A DNA stretch of 64,000 nt, taken from positions 248,001 through 312,000 of the forward strand of contig NZ_CP022303.1 of NCBI RefSeq assembly GCF_004216475.1, written 5' to 3'. The first letter of the stretch is position 1, and every line of letters begins with the position of its first letter. The notes below the pieces were generated by a model. The model did not search any database. It was not told the origin of the DNA and saw only the letters and a program-made list of their open reading frames with translations. The DNA comes from Thalassococcus sp. S3 (GTDB lineage Bacteria > Pseudomonadota > Alphaproteobacteria > Rhodobacterales > Rhodobacteraceae). The translations under genes were made by a program, and so were the position numbers. Shown here piece by piece: positions 18,888 to 28,538 of the stretch.

Positions 18888-19838
18888 ATGAACTGGATCA
18901 CCAATTACGTCCGGCCGCGGATCAACTCGATCTTCTCCCGTCGCGAGACGCCCGAGAACCTTTGGCAGAAATGCGATGCCTGCGGCACGATGCTCTTTCA
19001 CCGTGAATTGAGTGATAACCTGAACGTCTGCACCAATTGCGGCCATCACATGCACATCACGCCGCGCGACCGCTTTTCGGCACTCTTCGACGGTGGCGTG
19101 TTCTCCGAGATCGAGGTGCCCGAACCCAAGGCTGATCCCCTGGGGTTCCGGGATCAGAAGAGATATCCCGACCGGATGAAGGCCTCCCAGAAAGAGACCG
19201 GCGAGAAAGAGGCGATGCTCGTCGCTATGGGCGAGATGGGGCGCACGCCCATCGTGGCCGCAGCCCAGGATTTTTCCTTCATGGGCGGGTCGATGGGCAT
19301 GTATGTGGGCAATGCGATCATCGCTGCCGCCGAAGAGGCGGTAAAACTGCACCGCCCGCTGATCCTCTTTTCCGCCGCCGGCGGTGCCCGCATGCAGGAG
19401 GGGATCCTCAGCCTCATGCAGATGCCCCGCACCACCGTGGCCGTGCAGATGCTCAAGGAGGCGGGGCTGCCCTACATCGTCGTGCTCACCCATCCGACGA
19501 CCGGAGGGGTGACGGCCTCCTATGCCATGCTGGGCGATGTCCATATCGCCGAACCCAACGCGCTGATCTGTTTTGCCGGCCCTCGTGTGATCGAACAAAC
19601 GATCCGTGAAAAACTGCCCGAAGGGTTCCAGCGCGCCGAATATCTGCTCGATCACGGCATGCTCGACCGCGTGACCAAACGCACCGAGATGCGCGATGAG
19701 TTGATCACGATCACCCGCATGCTTCTCGCCATGCCCCCCGCGGTCAAAGGCGATCTGCCCGCCCCCGCCCCCGCACCCGATGCGACGACGCCCGCCAGGG
19801 CGGAGGAGCGGCCCCCCGAAAACCCGGTCGAAAAATGA
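18888..19838 (+). CDS. accD: acetyl-CoA carboxylase carboxyltransferase subunit beta
   Basis: The 316-residue protein is the zinc-binding beta subunit of acetyl-CoA carboxyltransferase, which makes malonyl-CoA for fatty acid synthesis with AccA. The zinc ribbon is CDACG followed by CTNCGHH near residues 28-50. The carboxyltransferase core has [29 protein letters not shown] and [11 protein letters not shown]. The start at 18888 gives the family N terminus [11 protein letters not shown]. It overlaps folC by 4 bp; the accD-folC pair is a usual bacterial arrangement. The C-terminal tail is Pro/Ala-rich and variable. Confidence 0.95.
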   Translation: MNWITNYVRPRINSIFSRRETPENLWQKCDACGTMLFHRELSDNLNVCTNCGHHMHITPRDRFSALFDGGVFSEIEVPEPKADPLGFRDQKRYPDRMKASQKETGEKEAMLVAMGEMGRTPIVAAAQDFSFMGGSMGMYVGNAIIAAAEEAVKLHRPLILFSAAGGARMQEGILSLMQMPRTTVAVQMLKEAGLPYIVVLTHPTTGGVTASYAMLGDVHIAEPNALICFAGPRVIEQTIREKLPEGFQRAEYLLDHGMLDRVTKRTEMRDELITITRMLLAMPPAVKGDLPAPAPAPDATTPARAEERPPENPVEK

Positions 19839-21112
19839 CCGCACGCACATCGGATGCCATCCTCGACCGGATGATGGCGCTCCACCCCAAGATCATCGAC
19901 CTCACGCTCGACCGGATGTGGCGCATCCTCGCCGCCCTCGATCACCCCGAACGCGATCTGCCGCCCGTCATCCATATCGCCGGCACCAACGGCAAAGGCT
20001 CCACCCTCGCCATGATCCGTGCCGGCCTCGAAGGGGCCGGCAAGTCCGTTCATGCCTACACTTCTCCGCATCTGGCGCGCTTTCACGAACGCATCCGTCT
20101 TTCCGGTACCCTCATCTCCGAAGCGGCCCTCACCGACATTCTAGACGAATGCTACGCCGCCAACGACGGCGGCAACATAACCTATTTCGAGATCACCACA
20201 GCCGCGGCCCTCCTCGCTTTCTCCCGCAAGCCCGCTGATTATACCCTGCTGGAAGTCGGCCTCGGTGGGCGCCTCGATGCCACCAACGTCATCGACGCCC
20301 CGGCAGTGACCGTCATCACCCCTATCTCCATGGATCACGAGCAATTTCTCGGCGACACCCTGTCCAAGATCGCCTTCGAAAAGGCCGGCATCCTGAAACG
20401 GGGCGTGCCCTGCGTGGTGACCCGCCAGCACCCGGATGCTTTGGAGGTGATCGAACGTCAGGCCGCCCGTGTGGGCGCACCGCTTCTGGTGCAGGGGGAG
20501 CATTGGCACGTCACTCAAGAACGCGGACGCCTCGTCTATCAGGATGAAACCGGCCTGCGGGACCTCCCGCTTCCCGTTCTGCCCGGTGCGCATCAGATCG
20601 ACAATGCCGGCGCCGCCCTCGCCGCGCTCCGCATCCTGCAACCGGGCGAAGGCGCGACCGAAGCCGCCGTCACCCGGGCCGAATGGCCCGCCCGGATGCA
20701 GCGGATGAAGTCCGGCGCCTTCCCCGCGCTGGTGCCCCAGGCCGAGCTTTGGCTCGACGGCGGCCACAACCCCGCCGCCGGGGAGGCTTTGGCCCAGGTA
20801 CTCTCCACCCTGCCGCCGCGTCCCACGCATCTGATTTGCGGCATGCTCAACACCAAGGATATCTCCGGCTATCTCCGACCGCTCGCCGGCAAGGCCGATG
20901 CGCTCATCGCGGTATCCATCCCCGGCGAAGCCGCGACCCTGCCAGCCGAAGACACGGCCGCTCAGGCTGCCGCTCTGGGGCTGCCCTCCGGCACCGCAGC
21001 CAGCGTCAAGGATGCGCTTTTGTCCATCGCGTCCAGCGAACCCAATGCCCGCATTCTGATCTGCGGCTCTCTCTACCTTGCCGGTGCGGTGCTTCGGGAC
21101 AACGACGCCTAG
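19835..21112 (+). CDS. folC: folylpolyglutamate synthase / dihydrofolate synthase
   Basis: The 425-residue ATP-dependent Mur-family ligase adds glutamate to dihydropteroate and folates. The P-loop [11 protein letters not shown] lies near residues 47-57. [13 protein letters not shown], the [12 protein letters not shown] block and [12 protein letters not shown] follow, and the glutamate-binding C-terminal domain has [13 protein letters not shown]. Start overlaps the accD stop (ATGA), so translation is likely coupled. Its 3' end overlaps the convergent zapE stop by 4 bp. Whether it has both activities cannot be told from sequence. Confidence 0.93.
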   Translation: MTARTSDAILDRMMALHPKIIDLTLDRMWRILAALDHPERDLPPVIHIAGTNGKGSTLAMIRAGLEGAGKSVHAYTSPHLARFHERIRLSGTLISEAALTDILDECYAANDGGNITYFEITTAAALLAFSRKPADYTLLEVGLGGRLDATNVIDAPAVTVITPISMDHEQFLGDTLSKIAFEKAGILKRGVPCVVTRQHPDALEVIERQAARVGAPLLVQGEHWHVTQERGRLVYQDETGLRDLPLPVLPGAHQIDNAGAALAALRILQPGEGATEAAVTRAEWPARMQRMKSGAFPALVPQAELWLDGGHNPAAGEALAQVLSTLPPRPTHLICGMLNTKDISGYLRPLAGKADALIAVSIPGEAATLPAEDTAAQAAALGLPSGTAASVKDALLSIASSEPNARILICGSLYLAGAVLRDNDA

Positions 21113-22167
21113 ACGCCCCAATCCTTCGCCTGCATCTCCCTCAGCCGTGAGGCGGTGCGCTCGAATTCGAACGTCCCTTCGCCCTCGACATACAGCATCT
21201 CCGGCTCCGCCGCCGCCGAACAGATCAGCCTTACCCCCGCCTCGTAGAGCGCGTCTATCAGGGTCACGAACCTTTTGGCCTCGTTGAAATTCGACCGCGA
21301 CAGCCTTGGAATATCCTCCAGCACCAAAACTTTCACCGCCTCCGCCAGCGCCAGATAATCCGCAGGTCCCAGCGCCTTGCCGCACAGATCGAAAAACCGC
21401 GCCCTGGCTACTCCGTTGCGAAACGCCGGCACGACGACCTCCCGCCCCTTCACTTTCAGGGTCAGCGCGCCCGCCGGCCCTCCTGTCAGGTCCTGCCAAA
21501 CGGCCTCAATCGCTGCGCGGGCCTCGGCATTGTTCGGGGTGAAATAGACCTGTGCGCCTTCCAGCCGGTTCTGCCGGTAATCAGTCGGGCTCGCCAGTTC
21601 CCAGATCACCATCCGGTCCTTGATCAGATCGATGAAGGGCAGGAACAGCTGCCGGTTCAGCCCGTCCTTATAAAGGTCATCCGGCACCCGGTTCGACGTG
21701 GTCACCACCACGACCCCTGCCGCGAACAGCGCCTCAAACAGCCGCCCCACGATCATCGCATCGGTGATGTCCGTGATCTGCATCTCGTCGAAGGCCAGCA
21801 CGCGCACCTGATCCGCGACCTCTGCTGCGACCGGGACAATTGCATCGTCCACGCCCGTCTTGCGCACCTCATGCATGCGGTTGTGGATCTCCTGCATGAA
21901 GGCGTGAAAGTGCACGCGCCTTTTGGGCAGATCCCCCAACGCCTCGACGAACAGGTCCATCAGCATCGACTTGCCGCGACCCACGCCGCCCCAGAGATAG
22001 AGACCCTTGGGCGGCTCCGGCGACTTGCGGAACAGCCCGCGTTTGACCGGTGTCGCAAGGGCCAAGCGGATGCGCTCGAACTCCGGCAGAACCGCCTCCT
22101 GCGCAGCATCGGCGTGCAGGGACCCGTCCTCAATACGCCGGGCATATGTGTCGCTTAACGTGCTCAT
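21109..22167 (-). CDS. zapE: cell division protein ZapE / AFG1-like ATPase
   Basis: The 352-residue P-loop ATPase has Walker A GGVGRGKSM at about residues 60-68, Walker B VLAFDEMQITD, a sensor block VVTTSNR and the arginine-rich C-terminal half (SRSNFNEAKRFVTLIDALYE). These match the AFG1/ZapE family: cell-division-associated in E. coli, mitochondrial LACE1/AFG1 in eukaryotes. It is transcribed towards folC with overlapping ends. It is divergent from the MFS gene at 22314. Confidence 0.9.
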   Translation of the reverse strand: MSTLSDTYARRIEDGSLHADAAQEAVLPEFERIRLALATPVKRGLFRKSPEPPKGLYLWGGVGRGKSMLMDLFVEALGDLPKRRVHFHAFMQEIHNRMHEVRKTGVDDAIVPVAAEVADQVRVLAFDEMQITDITDAMIVGRLFEALFAAGVVVVTTSNRVPDDLYKDGLNRQLFLPFIDLIKDRMVIWELASPTDYRQNRLEGAQVYFTPNNAEARAAIEAVWQDLTGGPAGALTLKVKGREVVVPAFRNGVARARFFDLCGKALGPADYLALAEAVKVLVLEDIPRLSRSNFNEAKRFVTLIDALYEAGVRLICSAAAEPEMLYVEGEGTFEFERTASRLREMQAKDWGV

Positions 22168-22313
22168 TCGATCCGCATTAGCCTGCCCATCCGGCCTTGA
22201 AAAGCGCGGCCCGCGTCCGACGCATCAGTTTTCCTGATGTGAGACCGCAAAACTCCTGAATTGACCGAACGATCCCCATGCGTACCGTGACCGCACGCTA
22301 CGGAAATCCGCAC

Positions 22314-23555
22314 ATGACCCAATCCGCCCGCCTGTTCACGCCACTTCTGATCGTCTCCTGCCTGATCATCACAGTCAGCTTTGCGATCCGGGCCTCCTTT
22401 GGCGTGTTCCAGATCCCCATTGCCGAAGAGTTCGGCTGGCTGCGGACCGAATTTTCGCTCGCCATCGCCATCCAGAACCTCGCCTGGGGCGTCGGGCAGC
22501 CGATCTTTGCCGCGATTGCCGAGAAGATCGGGGACCGCAAGGCCATCGTTCTGGGTGCCCTGACCTATGCTGCCGGTATGGTGCTGACCGCGATGTCCAC
22601 CACGCCCATCGAACACCAGCTTTACGCCTGGCTTGTGGGTTTTGGCGTCGCCGGGACCGGCTTTGGCGTCGTCCTGGCGGTCGTGGGCCGGGCCTCCAGC
22701 GACGACAACCGCTCGATGGCTCTTGCCATCGTCACCGCAGCGGGCAGTTTCGGGCAGGTCCTGGGCGCGCCGGTTGCGGAATGGATGCTGACTTTCCTGA
22801 CCTGGCAAACGACCTTCGTCATTTTCGCCGCCGCGGTTCTGGCGTTGATCCTGACGCTGCCCGCCATGAAGGCCCCGCCCATGGCCAGCAAGGCAGACCT
22901 GGAGGACAGCCTCGGCAGCATCCTTGGCAAGGCCTTCCGTGACCCGAGCTATACGCTCATCTTTCTGGGCTTTTTCAGCTGTGGCTATCAACTGGCCTTC
23001 ATCACGGCCCATTTCCCCGCCTTCGTGACCGAGATGTGCGGCCCCATCGCGCCCGGCGGTATTCTCGACACAATCGGGATCAGCACGACCTCCGCCCTCG
23101 GCGCGGTCTCTATCGCTATCATTGGCGCTGCAAACATCTTCGGCACTCTGGCAGCGGGTTGGGCGGGCAAGTATTACTCCAAGAAGTACCTGCTCGCAGG
23201 GATCTACACCGCGCGAACCATCGTCGCGGCCCTCTTCATCCTGTTCCCGATCACGCCCGGCACGGTCATCCTGTTCTCGGTCGCGATGGGTACGCTGTGG
23301 CTTGCCACGATCCCGCTCACCTCCGGCCTGATCGCCCATATCTACGGGCTGCGCTATATGGGCACGCTTTACGGCATCGTGTTCTTCAGCCACCAGCTTG
23401 GGTCCTTCCTCGGTGTGTGGCTGGGCGGACGGCTCTACGATCTGCATGGCGATTACACTGTCGTCTGGTGGGTCGGCGTCGCCATCGGCGCCTTCAGTGC
23501 CATCGTTCACCTGCCCATTCGCGAACGTCCTTTGGGGCAGCCCTCAGCCGCCTAG
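22314..23555 (+). CDS. MFS transporter
   Basis: The 413-residue protein has twelve likely membrane spans. The first span region holds RASFGVFQIPIAEEFGW, the loop 2-3 motif reads EKIGDRKAIVLG, and TLYGIVFFSHQLGSFLG lies in the C-terminal half. The overall pattern resembles the oxalate/formate antiporter-like and monocarboxylate MFS groups, so a small carboxylate is a reasonable but unproven substrate. I prefer the ATG at 22314 (CGGA upstream) over one at 22278, which has no ribosome-binding site. It converges on the ornithine cyclodeaminase gene with 19 bp between stops. Confidence 0.85.
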   Translation: MTQSARLFTPLLIVSCLIITVSFAIRASFGVFQIPIAEEFGWLRTEFSLAIAIQNLAWGVGQPIFAAIAEKIGDRKAIVLGALTYAAGMVLTAMSTTPIEHQLYAWLVGFGVAGTGFGVVLAVVGRASSDDNRSMALAIVTAAGSFGQVLGAPVAEWMLTFLTWQTTFVIFAAAVLALILTLPAMKAPPMASKADLEDSLGSILGKAFRDPSYTLIFLGFFSCGYQLAFITAHFPAFVTEMCGPIAPGGILDTIGISTTSALGAVSIAIIGAANIFGTLAAGWAGKYYSKKYLLAGIYTARTIVAALFILFPITPGTVILFSVAMGTLWLATIPLTSGLIAHIYGLRYMGTLYGIVFFSHQLGSFLGVWLGGRLYDLHGDYTVVWWVGVAIGAFSAIVHLPIRERPLGQPSAA

Positions 23556-23574
23556 CCTGCCCCGCGCGCCCAGA

Positions 23575-24492
23575 TCACCGCGCCATCTGCCATTTCTCCA
23601 GAATGTGGCGGCTGGTCATCAGGTCCAGATGCGCCCCTCCGCCATTCTTGAAAAGCGTGATCTCGTCCGGGCCGCCGGGGGTGAAGGCGCTGAGATCGTA
23701 GTAATCCGCCAGCAGATCCTCCCGCCGAATGGCCCCGGTTTTCAGTGGGATCGCAATCTCCCCGATATGCTCCACCGTTGTGTCGAAGCTGTCCACATAG
23801 ATCCTGGACCGGTTGAGCGCTCGGTCGTCCACCTCTCTCATGTCCGGGCGATAGGCGCCGATCAGGTTGACGTGCTGGCCCGCGCGCAGCCACTCGCCCC
23901 GGATCACCGGCGCGCTCGACATGGTGGCGCTGACGATGATGTCGGCGGCCTCGACTGCCTTGGACAGATCGCTTTCGACCTCTGCGTCCCCCGCTGCTTC
24001 TGCAAGGATGCGGGCCTTTTCTTCCGTGCGGTTCCAGATGGCGATATCCGCCTCGGGAAAGCCCGCGCGAAACGCCTCGATCAGCGACGCGCCTACCGTG
24101 CCTGCGCCGACGATCAGCACGCGCCCGGCATCCGAAGGGGCGAGCCGTTTTGCTGCAAGCAGGCTGTCCCCGGCTGTTTTCCACTTGGTGACCAGGTGAA
24201 AGTCCAGCAGCGCCTCCAGCGTGCCGTCCCTGTCCGAATAAAGGCACACCGCCCCGTTGATCATCGGCGCGCCGCGCCCCGGATTTTCGGGAAAGATCGT
24301 CGCCGTCTTCACAGCCATGCCCAGCCCGTCGATCCACGCCGCGCGCGAGAGCAGCGTGTCGGGATCCCGGTAAAGAAACGTATCGCCGATCTCGGCCTTC
24401 GGTCGCTGGTGCCCCTCGGCCAGCGCATCGCAGAGCCCGTGCCAATCCAGCACCGCCTCGCCTTCGGCGAACGAGATAAACGGGATGCTCAT
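23575..24492 (-). CDS. ornithine cyclodeaminase / mu-crystallin family protein
   Basis: The 305-residue protein has the NAD(P)-binding fold VLIVGAGTVGASLIEAF and substrate-lysine region GLGMAVKTATIFPEN. HVNLIGAYRPDMREVD and the C-terminal EITLFKNGGGAH block are typical of the ornithine cyclodeaminase/mu-crystallin family. Activity could be ornithine cyclodeaminase or a cyclic-imine (delta-1-pyrroline-2-carboxylate) reductase; sequence alone does not decide. The ATG at 24492 overlaps the stop of the HAD gene by 4 bp, so the two are probably one transcript. Confidence 0.88.
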   Translation of the reverse strand: MSIPFISFAEGEAVLDWHGLCDALAEGHQRPKAEIGDTFLYRDPDTLLSRAAWIDGLGMAVKTATIFPENPGRGAPMINGAVCLYSDRDGTLEALLDFHLVTKWKTAGDSLLAAKRLAPSDAGRVLIVGAGTVGASLIEAFRAGFPEADIAIWNRTEEKARILAEAAGDAEVESDLSKAVEAADIIVSATMSSAPVIRGEWLRAGQHVNLIGAYRPDMREVDDRALNRSRIYVDSFDTTVEHIGEIAIPLKTGAIRREDLLADYYDLSAFTPGGPDEITLFKNGGGAHLDLMTSRHILEKWQMAR

Positions 24493-25109
24493 GCTGCCTC
24501 CGCCTCGGTCAGCAGACCCTGTGCCACCAGCCGATCCGCCCAGCCCTGCGGCCCTTTGAAAAGATGCGTTTGCCAACCGCGGGAGGCGGCCATGGCAATG
24601 TTCTCCGCCCTGTCGTCGGTGAAAATGAGCCGCTCCGGTGCGATGCCGCAATCCTCCTCCAGGATCTCATAGATGCGCGGGTCCGGTTTGATCACCTCAA
24701 GGTGACCGGAGATGTAACGGCGGTCGAATTCATCCAGCACCGGATACTGCGTCACCGCGTAGTCAAACGTGCCGATCCCGAAATTCGACAGCGCGAAGAC
24801 CGGCACATTTTTGGCCCTCAGCTTGCGCAACAGGCGGATCGAATGCGGAATGTCCGGTTTGGCCAGTTCGATCCAGTTGTCGTGCCACAACCGGATCTCA
24901 CTGCTCCAGTCCGGCGCCTCTTCGGCCTTGGCATAGACCGTTTCACGAAAGGGCGCGCCCAGGTCGACCGCTTCGTTCATACCCTCCAGGTCCACCTCGC
25001 GGAACAGCTGCTGGCGCCGCTCCTTGCCGAGTATCCGGTCATAGTAGCGCTCGGGGTTCCACTCGATCAGCACATTGCCGATGTCGAAAACCACAGCTTC
25101 GATCTGCAT
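24489..25109 (-). CDS. HAD-superfamily hydrolase
   Basis: The 206-residue protein has the HAD motifs in order: motif I FDIGNVLIEW (nucleophile Asp), motif II ALSNFGIGT, the conserved Lys in EVIKPDPRIY, and motif III IFTDDRAENI. The DxGNVL form of motif I is typical of the YihX/epoxide-hydrolase-like subgroup of phosphatases. The substrate is unknown. It starts 1 bp after the stop of the UPF0178 gene and overlaps the cyclodeaminase gene, making a tight four-gene run with S-formylglutathione hydrolase. Confidence 0.88.
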   Translation of the reverse strand: MQIEAVVFDIGNVLIEWNPERYYDRILGKERRQQLFREVDLEGMNEAVDLGAPFRETVYAKAEEAPDWSSEIRLWHDNWIELAKPDIPHSIRLLRKLRAKNVPVFALSNFGIGTFDYAVTQYPVLDEFDRRYISGHLEVIKPDPRIYEILEEDCGIAPERLIFTDDRAENIAMAASRGWQTHLFKGPQGWADRLVAQGLLTEAEAA

Positions 25110-25568
25110 TTACGTCCCTGCCTGTTTTGCTGCCCTGATCTCGCGCTCCAACGCGTCGAGGAAACGGGAGCGGTCTGCTTTTGTAAAGGCTTTGCCTCCG
25201 CCGCCCGTGCCCAGCGGATTGGCCGCCCGCACATCTGCCATCAGATCGCGCATCGCAAGCTGCGCGCCGATATTGGCCTTGCTGAAGGCCTCTCCGTTAT
25301 GGCGTAGAACCCTGGCGCCTGCCTCAATGCATTTCGCCGCCAGCGGGATATCCCCGGTCACCACCACGTCACCCGGCCCGCAGCGCTCGGCGATCCACAT
25401 ATCCGCCAGATCCGCGCCCTGATCCACGACCACAGTCTCGACCAGCGGATTGGCCGACGGGCGGATCCCGCCGTTGGAGACCACGTACATCTTCAGCCCA
25501 TGCCGCGTGGCCACCTTTTCGGCCTCCGCCTTGACCGGGCAGGCATCGGCATCGACGTAAAGGCTCAT
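25110..25568 (-). CDS. yaiI: UPF0178 family protein YaiI
   Basis: The 152-residue protein is a YaiI/YqxD family member. Visible blocks are the start YVDADACPVK, then VETVVVDQGADLADMWIAERC, VVTGDIPLAAKCIEAGA and the C-terminal FTKADRSRFLDALEREI. The family has a PIN-like fold with conserved acidic residues, but its function is not established. It overlaps the S-formylglutathione hydrolase stop by 4 bp. Confidence 0.9.
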   Translation of the reverse strand: MSLYVDADACPVKAEAEKVATRHGLKMYVVSNGGIRPSANPLVETVVVDQGADLADMWIAERCGPGDVVVTGDIPLAAKCIEAGARVLRHNGEAFSKANIGAQLAMRDLMADVRAANPLGTGGGGKAFTKADRSRFLDALEREIRAAKQAGT

Positions 25569-26395
25569 GCGTAAAGCGCGTCGACGTGGAAGGCCACGTG
25601 CTCTTCCATGAAGCTGGACACGAAGAAATACGAATGATCATAGCCCGGCTGCATCCGCATCACCGCCTGCTGCCGCTTCTTCGCGATGGCCGCCGCCAGA
25701 GCTTCGGGACGCAAGAGGTCGATGAACTGATCCGACGTTCCGGTGTCGATCAGGATCGGTCCGTCAAAGCCCGTCTCTTGCATCATCAGGGTGCTGTCAT
25801 GGCGGATCCACTTTGCCTCATCCGCGCCCAGATACGCGCTCAGTTGCTTGCGGCCCCAGTCGCTGGCCGTCGGATTGGCAATCGGCGCAAAGGCCGACAC
25901 CGAACGGAAGCGCTCCGGATGCGCCATCGCTAGCGTCAGCGCGCCGTGCCCGCCCATCGAATGCCCGGTGATCGCCTGCCGATCCAGATCGACCGCGAAT
26001 TCCGCGCCCAGAAGGTCGGTCAGATCCTTCGAGACATAGTCCCACATCCGAAAATGCGGTGCCCACGGCGTTTCGGTCGCATTCACATAAAACCCCGCGC
26101 CCTGACCCAGATCGTAAGCCTCGTCATCGGACACGCCCTCTCCGCGCGGCGAGGTGTCGGGAAAGACGAGCGCAATCCCATGCTCCGCCGCCCAGCCCTG
26201 GGCGCCTGCCTTGGTCATCGCATTCTCATGCGTGCAGGTCAGCCCCGACAGATACCACAGGAGCGGAACCGGCGCCGTCTGGGCCTCCTCCGGCAGGAAA
26301 AGGCCAAAGGTCATCTCGCAGGCGCAACTGTCCGAGGCATGGCTGTAAACGCCCTGCACGCCGCCAAAGGCCCTGTTTTCCGAAACCGTCTTCAT
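25565..26395 (-). CDS. fghA: S-formylglutathione hydrolase
   Basis: The 276-residue serine esterase (esterase D family) hydrolyses S-formylglutathione to formate and glutathione in formaldehyde detoxification. The nucleophile elbow is GHSMGGHGAL, the oxyanion region LSGLTCTHENAM, and the catalytic His lies in QPGYDHSYFF. Its partner dehydrogenase gene adhC is in the same window at 29917-31029 but not in the same operon. It is the first gene of the four-gene run that ends with the cyclodeaminase. Confidence 0.93.
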   Translation of the reverse strand: MKTVSENRAFGGVQGVYSHASDSCACEMTFGLFLPEEAQTAPVPLLWYLSGLTCTHENAMTKAGAQGWAAEHGIALVFPDTSPRGEGVSDDEAYDLGQGAGFYVNATETPWAPHFRMWDYVSKDLTDLLGAEFAVDLDRQAITGHSMGGHGALTLAMAHPERFRSVSAFAPIANPTASDWGRKQLSAYLGADEAKWIRHDSTLMMQETGFDGPILIDTGTSDQFIDLLRPEALAAAIAKKRQQAVMRMQPGYDHSYFFVSSFMEEHVAFHVDALYA

Positions 26396-26457
26396 CCATC
26401 TCTCCCTTGCCGCTTTGCCTTTGGCTATCGTCTGGCTTTGCTGGCGTCCAGCGAAGA

Positions 26458-27387
26458 TCAGGCGACGCTGACCCAGGCGATCACCGCCGATACGGTAAAG
26501 ATCGAAATCGCCGTTGAGATCAGGATCGTCGCCGATACCCGATGGGGCGCCACCTCGTAATGCTGGGCAAGGATGTAGACGTTGCCCGCGACCGGCAAGG
26601 CGGCAGCCGCGATCACGACAGCCGATGAAAAGGGATCAATCGGGAACAGCACCAGCACCCCGAAGGCCACAAAAAGCGGATGTAGCACCAGTTTGCATAT
26701 GCTCAGCCACCCCGCCACGTAAGGCCGCTCCGCCGATTTCGACGCGAGGGAGGCGCCGATGGCAAAAAGCGCGCCAGGCGTGGCTGCCGCGCCGAGAATG
26801 GTCAGAAACTCGTTCATGGGGTCCGGGATCGGGATCGACAGCGCGGACCAGATCAGGCCCAGTGTAATGGCCACGATCATCGGGTTTCGGATCAGGCCAG
26901 ACCCCACTGTTTTGAGGATGCTCAGGCTCATCCGCCCGTCACGGGACCCGGTGATGAGCATAACGATCAGACTGGAAAAGACGATCAGGTCCACCGCCAG
27001 AACCAGCATCACCGGTCCGATGGCGGCTTCGCCAAAGATCAGCACCAGCATCGGCACGCCTAGAAAACCCACATTTCCGATGACCGCGCATTGCGCCTCG
27101 AACGCCGCGGTGGGCACGTCGAGCCTGCGCACGAACGCAACCGCCGTTGCGATGCCATAGACAAAGGCCGTGCCCCAGAGATAGCCGGCAATCAACCGAC
27201 CGTCGAACACCTCCGCCATGGACAGATTGGCGGCAAAGCGGAAGAGCATGGCCGACAGGGCGAAATAGAAGACGAACTTGGTCAGATAGGCGGTCGCCTC
27301 TTCCGAGAAAAAACGCGTGCGTCCGGCCCAGTAACCCAGCCCGATAATGGCGAAGAACGGAACCGTGCGCAGAAAAACCTCAACCAT
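26458..27387 (-). CDS. AEC family transporter
   Basis: The 309-residue membrane protein has about ten hydrophobic segments in two five-span repeats. The auxin efflux carrier-type signature is seen in CAVIGNVGFLGVPMLVLIFGE and the C-terminal AAALPVAGNVYILAQHYE. Family members move malonate, malate or other carboxylates, but the substrate is not predictable here. It stands alone, 62 bp upstream of fghA on the same strand. Confidence 0.87.
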   Translation of the reverse strand: MVEVFLRTVPFFAIIGLGYWAGRTRFFSEEATAYLTKFVFYFALSAMLFRFAANLSMAEVFDGRLIAGYLWGTAFVYGIATAVAFVRRLDVPTAAFEAQCAVIGNVGFLGVPMLVLIFGEAAIGPVMLVLAVDLIVFSSLIVMLITGSRDGRMSLSILKTVGSGLIRNPMIVAITLGLIWSALSIPIPDPMNEFLTILGAAATPGALFAIGASLASKSAERPYVAGWLSICKLVLHPLFVAFGVLVLFPIDPFSSAVVIAAAALPVAGNVYILAQHYEVAPHRVSATILISTAISIFTVSAVIAWVSVA

Positions 27388-27428
27388 ATCGGCTGGATAT
27401 CCCGCGCCTTACGCTCCGGCAAGAGGCG

Positions 27429-28403
27429 CTAGCCGCTGCCGATCAGGATCCCCGCCGCCAAAACGAGCGCGCCGCCCAGAACCACCTGGAACGCCGCCCG
27501 GAAGAACGGTGTTTTCATGTATCTGTTCTGGATCCACGCAATCGCCCAAAGCTCGAAGAAGACAATCACGATCGCAAGTACCGTGGCTGTCCAGAAGTCC
27601 GCGATCAGGTAAGGCAGCGCATGGCCCAGCCCGCCAAGTGTCGTCATCACGCCAGACGCGAGGCCGCGCTTGATCGGTGAACCGCGGCCCGAAAGATCCC
27701 CGTCATCTGATGCCGCCTCGGTAAAGCCCATCGAGATGCCCGCGCCCACCGATGCGGCCACACCGACCAGGAATGTGGTCCAGCTGTCCTGTGTCGCGAA
27801 CGCGGTTGCGAAAATCGGGGCGAGCGTCGAGACAGAGCCGTCCATGAGGCCGGCCAGGCCGGGCTGAACCCACGTGAGGATGAATTGACGTCTTGCCTTC
27901 GTGTCCTCCTCTCCACGCGTGTCGTCGGTCAGATGGGCCTCGGCGAGGTTATGGGCAAGCGCCTGGTGATCCGCTTCGACGGCAGCAAGGTCGCCCAGCA
28001 ACTTGCGCGTCGCGGCGTCTTCGGTGCGCTGGGCTGCGCGAAAATAGAACGCCGACGCATGCTGCTCCATCATCTCCGCCTGCGCCCGAATGTGATCGAG
28101 GCTTAGGTTTTCGGCCAGCCAGACCGGCTCTCTTGCGTGATATCCGGCCACATGTTCCCGGCGGATCAGCGGGATGGTCGGGCCAAAGCGCTTCTTGTGC
28201 AGCGCGATCAGGCGGGACCGGTGAGCATCCTCTTCCTCGGCCATCTTGTGGAAAATCGTGGCAGAGGCCGGATAATCCGTGCGCAATGTTTCCGCATATC
28301 CGCGATAAATCCGGGCATCGTCTTCCTCGGACGAGATGGCCAGCGCGATGATCTCCTGTTCGGATAGGTCGCTGAAGCGTCTGCGATAGGGAAGAAAACG
28401 CAT
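27429..28403 (-). CDS. mbfA: membrane-bound ferritin-like iron exporter (erythrin-VIT1)
   Basis: The 324-residue protein joins an N-terminal ferritin-like/erythrin di-iron domain (about 15-160) to a C-terminal VIT1-like membrane domain with about five spans (180-324). The di-iron domain shows EEDDARIYR, MAEEEDAHRSRL, EMMEQHASAF and VEADHQAL. This architecture is that of MbfA, which exports iron in Bradyrhizobium and Agrobacterium and is repressed by Irr. An Irr-type box 15 bp upstream of the start codon supports iron-responsive control here. It is divergent from a TetR gene. Confidence 0.9.
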   Translation of the reverse strand: MRFLPYRRRFSDLSEQEIIALAISSEEDDARIYRGYAETLRTDYPASATIFHKMAEEEDAHRSRLIALHKKRFGPTIPLIRREHVAGYHAREPVWLAENLSLDHIRAQAEMMEQHASAFYFRAAQRTEDAATRKLLGDLAAVEADHQALAHNLAEAHLTDDTRGEEDTKARRQFILTWVQPGLAGLMDGSVSTLAPIFATAFATQDSWTTFLVGVAASVGAGISMGFTEAASDDGDLSGRGSPIKRGLASGVMTTLGGLGHALPYLIADFWTATVLAIVIVFFELWAIAWIQNRYMKTPFFRAAFQVVLGGALVLAAGILIGSG

Positions 28404-28417
28404 GGAACTTGCCTTAG

Positions 28418-28434
28418 GTTAGAGTCGTTCTAAA
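28418..28434. promoter_or_regulatory. Irr/ICE-type iron control box upstream of mbfA
   Basis: TTAGA (28419-28423) and TCTAA (28429-28433) form a dyad with a 5-bp spacer inside GTTAGAGTCGTTCTAAA, close to the ICE consensus of alphaproteobacterial Irr (TTTAGAA-N-TTCTAAA type). It begins 15 bp upstream of the mbfA start codon, where binding would block transcription when iron is low. Confidence 0.65.
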
Positions 28435-28478
28435 CATAACACTACGCGACGGAACCGCGAACGCGGTTCTTCCCATTG

Positions 28479-28508
28479 TTGTCGATGCTAAACTAATTGG
28501 TTTATAAT
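28479..28508 (+). promoter_or_regulatory. promoter and autoregulatory operator of the TetR gene
   Basis: A -35-like TTGTCG (28479-28484) and a perfect TATAAT (28503-28508) are 18 bp apart. Between and across them lies the near-palindrome TAAACTAATTGGTTTA (28489-28504, 14 of 16 bases symmetric), the size and AT-rich type expected for a TetR-family operator. The regulator gene starts at 28539. Confidence 0.55.
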
Positions 28509-28538
28509 TATGAATGTGGGTGTGTGAAGGGAGACCAT

